Below are positions 5,164 to 6,975 of a stretch of 6,975 nucleotides of DNA, piece by piece. The notes below the pieces were generated by a model. The model was given only the letters and a program-made list of their open reading frames with translations, was not told the origin of the DNA and did not search any database. Each line of letters opens with the position of its first letter. The first letter of the stretch is position 1. The translations under genes and the position numbers were made by a program. Source of the stretch: Acidobacteriota bacterium (GTDB lineage Bacteria > Acidobacteriota > Terriglobia > Acidiferrales > UBA7541); the NCBI GenBank assembly GCA_003224075.1, contig QHYF01000121.1, positions 1 to 6,975 on the forward strand, given 5' to 3'.

Positions 5164-5321
5164 ATACAGAAGCGCCTGAGGTCGCTGTTAATTTTCTCCG
5201 CCAGCTACCCGACCTTTACGCCGAAAATCTTGCCGCCTTCGCCTCAAACCCAATGCCGGCCAAACCGATTTCAAGTCACGTCGCCGAAGTATTAGGCCGG
5301 ACGGAGAAGACGCAGTGGTAG
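5139..5321 (+). pseudogene. Start-less open frame after the truncated antitoxin
   Basis: In the frame -1 to the antitoxin, 60 codons are open between a TAA (5136) and a TAG (5319). They read in part DTEAPEVAVNFLRQLPDLYA and AEVLGRTEKTQW. There is no ATG, GTG or TTG until an ATG late in the frame, so it could be translated only by a frameshift. The beginning (D-TEA) resembles the SDEGTEA tail at 5781-5803, which suggests a degraded duplicate of that gene end. I do not recognise the rest. Confidence 0.3.
5150..5160 (+). repeat. Left copy of 11-bp direct repeat AGGTGTCCGAC
   Basis: This exact 11-mer occurs again at 5779-5789, 629 bp away, in the same reading phase relative to the antitoxin coding sequence (codons for V-S-D). 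Similarity continues weakly past it: about 14 further bases align with one gap. Confidence 0.85.
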
Positions 5322-5324
5322 AAT
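5316..5324 (+). promoter_or_regulatory. Extended -10 promoter before the cysteine-rich gene
   Basis: TGGTAGAAT is identical to the nonamer at 4902-4910 and would start transcription near 5331, just upstream of the ATG at 5350. No matching -35 is seen. It supports a separate transcription unit inside the segment that splits the antitoxin gene. Confidence 0.3.
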
Positions 5325-5349
5325 ACCCGCGAACCTCAAGTCGGCGGTT

Positions 5350-5747
5350 ATGATTCCAGCTATGTCCGGTCAAGAATCCGACCACCTCTGGCCACTCTGC
5401 CCAGCGCATTACGAGCGCATGGTCATAAGTCCAGCCCGGCTGGAGTCCATCGTCCTGCCCACTACCTGGACGCACGAGATTGGTATGAATGCCCGATACA
5501 TAAATGCCCGCAGCATTACTCACCTATTTGTGGCTACTTTATCGTGGAATCAAATGATGAGCACTGCCAGGCGACGGGCTCTTCGGCACTTCGCATAGGC
5601 AGGAATCCCACACAGGTGATCTGCCATGAACATAAGGATGTGATGCTCCTGGAGTCCTTCGACCCGAACACAGGCGTGGAAAACTTCCGCTGCCCACGGG
5701 AGACCTGTCAAAACGCAATGAAGACAAAGGCTGGAGGTGCGCCCTAG
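5350..5747 (+). pseudogene. Cysteine-rich, zinc-ribbon-like gene with an apparent frameshift
   Basis: Two overlapping frames each hold part of what looks like one Cys/His-rich protein. Frame one from ATG 5350 gives SDHLWPLCPAHYERMVIS. Frame three, open without a break from 5322 to 5747, gives HYLDARDWYECPIHKCPQHY (5460-5519), then SPICGYF, VICHEHKDVMLLESFDP, FRCPRETCQN and the end AGGAP. The spaced C-P-x-H, C-x4-C and C-x-E-H pairs suggest two or three zinc ribbons, as in small hypothetical soil-bacterial proteins. The switch between frames (one base lost or two gained) would lie around 5430-5480. A GTG at 5544 could start the last 67 residues alone. There is no strong ribosome binding site. 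It may be a decayed gene or, less likely, two short overlapping genes. Confidence 0.4.
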
Positions 5748-5774
5748 GAAGAAGGCCTACCGCTCACAAGAAGG

Positions 5775-5852
5775 ATGGAGGTGTCCGACGAGGGTACGGA
5801 AGCGGCACTCCGAGAAACTCTAAGGAAGGTGCGGCCCGGTTACGAATCGTAA
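5775..5852 (+). pseudogene. Detached C-terminal fragment of the antitoxin-like gene
   Basis: The frame MEVSDEGTEAALRETLRKV followed by RPGYES and TAA is the expected tail of the small antitoxin family begun at 4942. Joining AAKVSD (ending at 5160) to EGTEAALRETLRK would restore a protein of about 96 residues. The fragment begins within the right-hand copy of the 11-bp repeat (5779-5789). The ATG at 5775 has no convincing ribosome binding site, so it is probably not translated by itself. Confidence 0.6.
5779..5789 (+). repeat. Right copy of 11-bp direct repeat AGGTGTCCGAC
   Basis: This is the exact partner of 5150-5160. Together they flank 618 bp that interrupt the antitoxin-like coding sequence. 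No terminal inverted repeats or transposase are visible between them, so it may be a duplication or recombination junction rather than an IS target-site duplication. Confidence 0.85.
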
Positions 5853-6065
5853 AGAGAAGCTAGCGAACAGCAGCTCCACCCTTTGCGCACCTTCGCGAAG
5901 CACGGCTTGTGTGTCCCGGAGAGTTTCGCGGGACGAAGAGTGGAAAATTCCTCGTATTGCAGTCGCTTTTCCCAGAATCCATTCGGCACGCCTTCCGAGG
6001 CTATCTTCTTCCCCCTCAATCACTTCCAAAATTCCCAACTTCTCCTTGACAGGGGTCGTAATCAT
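5820..6065 (-). CDS. Hypothetical protein, 81 aa, weakly supported
   Basis: The frame begins MITTPVKEKLGILEVIEGEE and runs through AEWILGKATAIRG and SSSRETLRDTQAVLREGAQR to a hydrophobic end (LLFASFSLRFVTGPHLP). The first 60 residues look like a charged soluble protein; I do not recognise it. It is the only reasonable gene in 5853-6585. Against it, there is no ribosome binding site (CATATTACCACATG precedes the ATG), and its last 33 bp overlap the antitoxin tail on the opposite strand. A candidate minus-strand promoter at 6147-6174 lies upstream. It could be a small gene, a remnant, or chance. Confidence 0.33.
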   Translation of the reverse strand: MITTPVKEKLGILEVIEGEEDSLGRRAEWILGKATAIRGIFHSSSRETLRDTQAVLREGAQRVELLFASFSLRFVTGPHLP

Positions 6066-6075
6066 GTGGTAATAT
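6046..6075 (+). promoter_or_regulatory. Near-consensus sigma-70 promoter with no gene behind it
   Basis: TTGACA (6046-6051), an 18-bp spacer and TAATAT (6070-6075), preceded by TGTGG, form the best sigma-70-like promoter in the window. It points to the plus strand, where the next 500 bp hold no credible coding sequence but do hold hairpins and a repeat array. It overlaps the start of the weak minus-strand ORF. Confidence 0.45.
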
Positions 6076-6146
6076 GTTATTTGACTTTAAGCCACCAACC
6101 CGGTCATTCCACCCTGCCTTCCCACCTTCGTGTCTCTCCTCCCTCC

Positions 6147-6174
6147 CTTTTAACTTTCAGATGTGAACTGTCAA
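6147..6174 (-). promoter_or_regulatory. Possible minus-strand promoter
   Basis: On the minus strand TTGACA (6174-6169), a 16-bp spacer and TAAAAG (6152-6147) resemble a sigma-70 promoter with a perfect -35 and a weak -10. A purine-rich GGGAGGGAGGAG follows, but no sensible ORF starts near it. It could serve the weak ORF starting at 6065. Confidence 0.25.
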
Positions 6175-6242
6175 CCTCCTATTCTTCAACCTTCCGATGC
6201 GCACGACGTCTACCCCGCCTGCCTGCCCCGACTTCGTTGGGG

Positions 6243-6259
6243 CCCCGAGCATCTCGGGG
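6243..6259. repeat. Hairpin CCCCGAG-CAT-CTCGGGG
   Basis: A perfect 7-bp inverted repeat with a 3-base loop. The outer part CCCCGA-N5-TCGGGG is shared with the hairpin at 6561-6577 on the other side of the AATCCGCACTTACAAG array. No T-tract follows on either strand. Confidence 0.7.
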
Positions 6260-6330
6260 ACCGGGTCCGGGTGTTGCTCGTGCTTCTTCCTTTACGTCCT
6301 TTACCTCCTTTGCTTCCTCAACCACCCCTA

Positions 6331-6535
6331 AGTCCTTTACAATCCGCACTTCCATGACCCCCCTCCCGCAACTCCTTTATAATCCGCACTTACAAGCACC
6401 CCTCGCATCTGCGGGAAACAAAGGACTTATAACTCCTTTAGAATCCGCACTTACAAGAAATTCTCCTGTAACCCCTGTAGAATCCGCACTTACAAGAAAT
6501 TCTCCTGTAACCCCTGTAGAATCCGCACTTACAAA
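6331..6535. repeat. Five-copy dispersed/tandem repeat (core AATCCGCACTTACAAG)
   Basis: Units of about 26 bp begin at 6331, 6371, 6432, 6471 and 6510. Each has an ACTCCTTTA- or ACCCCTGTA-type head followed by the 16-bp core; the first copy is diverged at its end and the last ends in AAA. Intervals are 40, 61, 39 and 39 bp. The last three copies share a 39-bp period including the spacer AAATTCTCCTGTA. In the 61-bp gap lies AAGGACTTATAACTCCTT (6421-6438), an 18-bp near-palindrome. Spacers are shared rather than unique, so it is not CRISPR. It probably represents an expanding intergenic repeat family. Confidence 0.9.
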
Positions 6536-6551
6536 AACAGGGGGTGGGGCT

Positions 6552-6577
6552 CGACGCGCTCCCCGACCGCGTCGGGG
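6552..6577 (-). terminator. Possible terminator or overlapping hairpins after the glycosylase gene
   Basis: CCCCGAC-CGC-GTCGGGG (6561-6577) is a perfect 7-bp hairpin starting nine bases after the glycosylase stop. CGACGCG (6552-6558) can instead pair with CGCGTCG (6568-6574), so two stems exclude each other. The nearest T-run on the minus strand (TGTTTTTG) is about 20 bases further on, so an intrinsic terminator is uncertain. Confidence 0.4.
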
Positions 6578-6585
6578 CAAGCGGC

Positions 6586-6975
6586 TCATGTGTGTTTTGT
6601 AGTGAGGAGTTCGAGCTCTTCGAGGGTGCGGGGCCAATCCTCGCGGAGAAGGCGGGAGAGGGCGCGATCGGCGAGGAGCTTTCCGCCGGTCTGGCAGGCG
6701 GGGCAATAGTTGGTTTCGTTGGAGGCGTAACGAATGCGCTGGATTTTGGAGTTGCAACGCGGACACGGCTGCTTGTAGCGGCTGTGAACGGCCATGCCTT
6801 CGCGAAAGGCGGTCACGTTTTCGGGGAATTTATCGCCTGCTTCCGCGCGGAGGCGCTCGGTCCAGCGAGTGAGCGTGGAACGGGCGGCTTCGAAGAGGCG
6901 CTTGATCTCCGGGACGGTGAGCTTCTGAGTGAGGGCGAGGGGCGAAAGCCGGGCTTCGAACAAAATTTCGTCGGA
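6586..6975 (-). CDS. Fpg/Nei-family DNA glycosylase, C-terminal part (partial)
   Basis: The gene enters from the right window edge and its last 129 codons are seen. The start is outside; a TTG at 6963 is internal. The segment opens SDEILFEARLSPLA, the end of the helix-two-turn-helix DNA-binding domain of formamidopyrimidine-DNA glycosylase / endonuclease VIII enzymes. It then has the C-terminal zinc finger CPRC-x16-CPAC (KQPCPRCNSK ... NYCPACQTGG), which binds DNA at the damaged base. These enzymes remove oxidised bases such as 8-oxoguanine and nick the abasic site. About 35 residues follow the zinc finger (GGKLLADRALSRLLREDWPR ...), longer than in E. coli Fpg, where the finger ends the protein. 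I believe such tails occur in related Fpg/Nei-like enzymes. Without the N-terminus, Fpg and Nei cannot be separated. Confidence 0.9.
   Translation of the reverse strand, partial: SDEILFEARLSPLALTQKLTVPEIKRLFEAARSTLTRWTERLRAEAGDKFPENVTAFREGMAVHSRYKQPCPRCNSKIQRIRYASNETNYCPACQTGGKLLADRALSRLLREDWPRTLEELELLTTKHT

Larger units (their letters stand above)
6076..6340. other. Pyrimidine-rich non-coding stretch
   Basis: The plus strand is dominated by C and T runs (for example around 6120-6155 and 6285-6330). The open frames here translate to Pro/Leu-rich low-complexity sequence without ribosome binding sites. Apart from the hairpin at 6243-6259, the candidate minus promoter and the first repeat copy at 6331, nothing is recognised. 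Confidence 0.6.

Noticed and set aside
5188..5523. Minus-strand 111-codon frame
   Set aside because: It has no recognisable family or ribosome binding site, and the plus-strand frames over the same DNA carry Cys/His patterns that look more like protein.
5161..5778. Insertion sequence splitting the antitoxin gene
   Set aside because: No terminal inverted repeats and no transposase were seen; the content is a cysteine-rich ORF, and similarity extends beyond the 11-bp repeat.
6331..6535. CRISPR-like array
   Set aside because: The intervals are unequal (40, 61, 39, 39) and the last spacers are identical to each other, so this is a tandem/dispersed repeat. No cas genes are present.
5883..6602. 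Plus-strand 239-codon frame
   Set aside because: It is Pro/Leu/Ser low-complexity from pyrimidine-rich DNA and then the 39-bp repeat; the start lacks a ribosome binding site, and the frame crosses hairpins and runs into the glycosylase 3' end.

Overview
The window is moderately GC-rich bacterial DNA with long intergenic stretches full of small repeats. It carries a type I-beta DAHP synthase, an ECF sigma factor / membrane anti-sigma / CAP-domain operon and a small antitoxin-like family ending in KVRPGY. I infer an Acidobacteriota-type soil bacterium. That is family knowledge plus inference, since no rRNA or other phylogenetic marker is present. No tRNA, rRNA or CRISPR array was seen.

Left part (1-4430, almost all minus strand). 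Reading along the minus strand, the first unit is a GTG/ATG-started ECF sigma factor, a zinc-finger single-pass anti-sigma factor (ATGA overlap) and a secreted CAP/SCP protein 11 bp further on. This looks like one envelope-stress operon. Next comes a DAHP synthase (aroF), the first step of the shikimate pathway. Its leader encodes a 17-residue peptide with seven aromatic residues, followed by mutually exclusive RNA stems and a perfect intrinsic terminator. This is a textbook layout for ribosome-mediated attenuation by Phe/Tyr/Trp supply, and it is the strongest regulatory finding here. Downstream lies a solitary HI1420/HigA-like antidote protein with a near-palindromic candidate operator and no toxin beside it, followed by a 54-residue basic protein with a good ribosome binding site.

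Middle part (4431-5860, plus strand). A 27-bp tandem repeat (about six copies) lies upstream of the sigma gene. It is followed by a possible structured RNA of about 165 nt closed by a perfect 9-bp end-to-end stem and a T-tract. A small antitoxin-like gene appears to be split. Its first 74 codons end at an early TAG, and its missing C-terminal tail sits about 615 bp downstream. The two halves are separated by a segment flanked by an exact 11-bp direct repeat, which contains a frameshifted cysteine-rich (zinc-ribbon-like) gene.

Right part (5820-6975). A weak small ORF on the minus strand is followed by a pyrimidine-rich non-coding stretch with a near-consensus but orphan promoter. After it comes a five-copy repeat array (core AATCCGCACTTACAAG) bracketed by two CCCCGA-N5-TCGGGG hairpins. 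Last is the 3' end of an Fpg/Nei-family DNA glycosylase gene (minus strand) that runs off the window.
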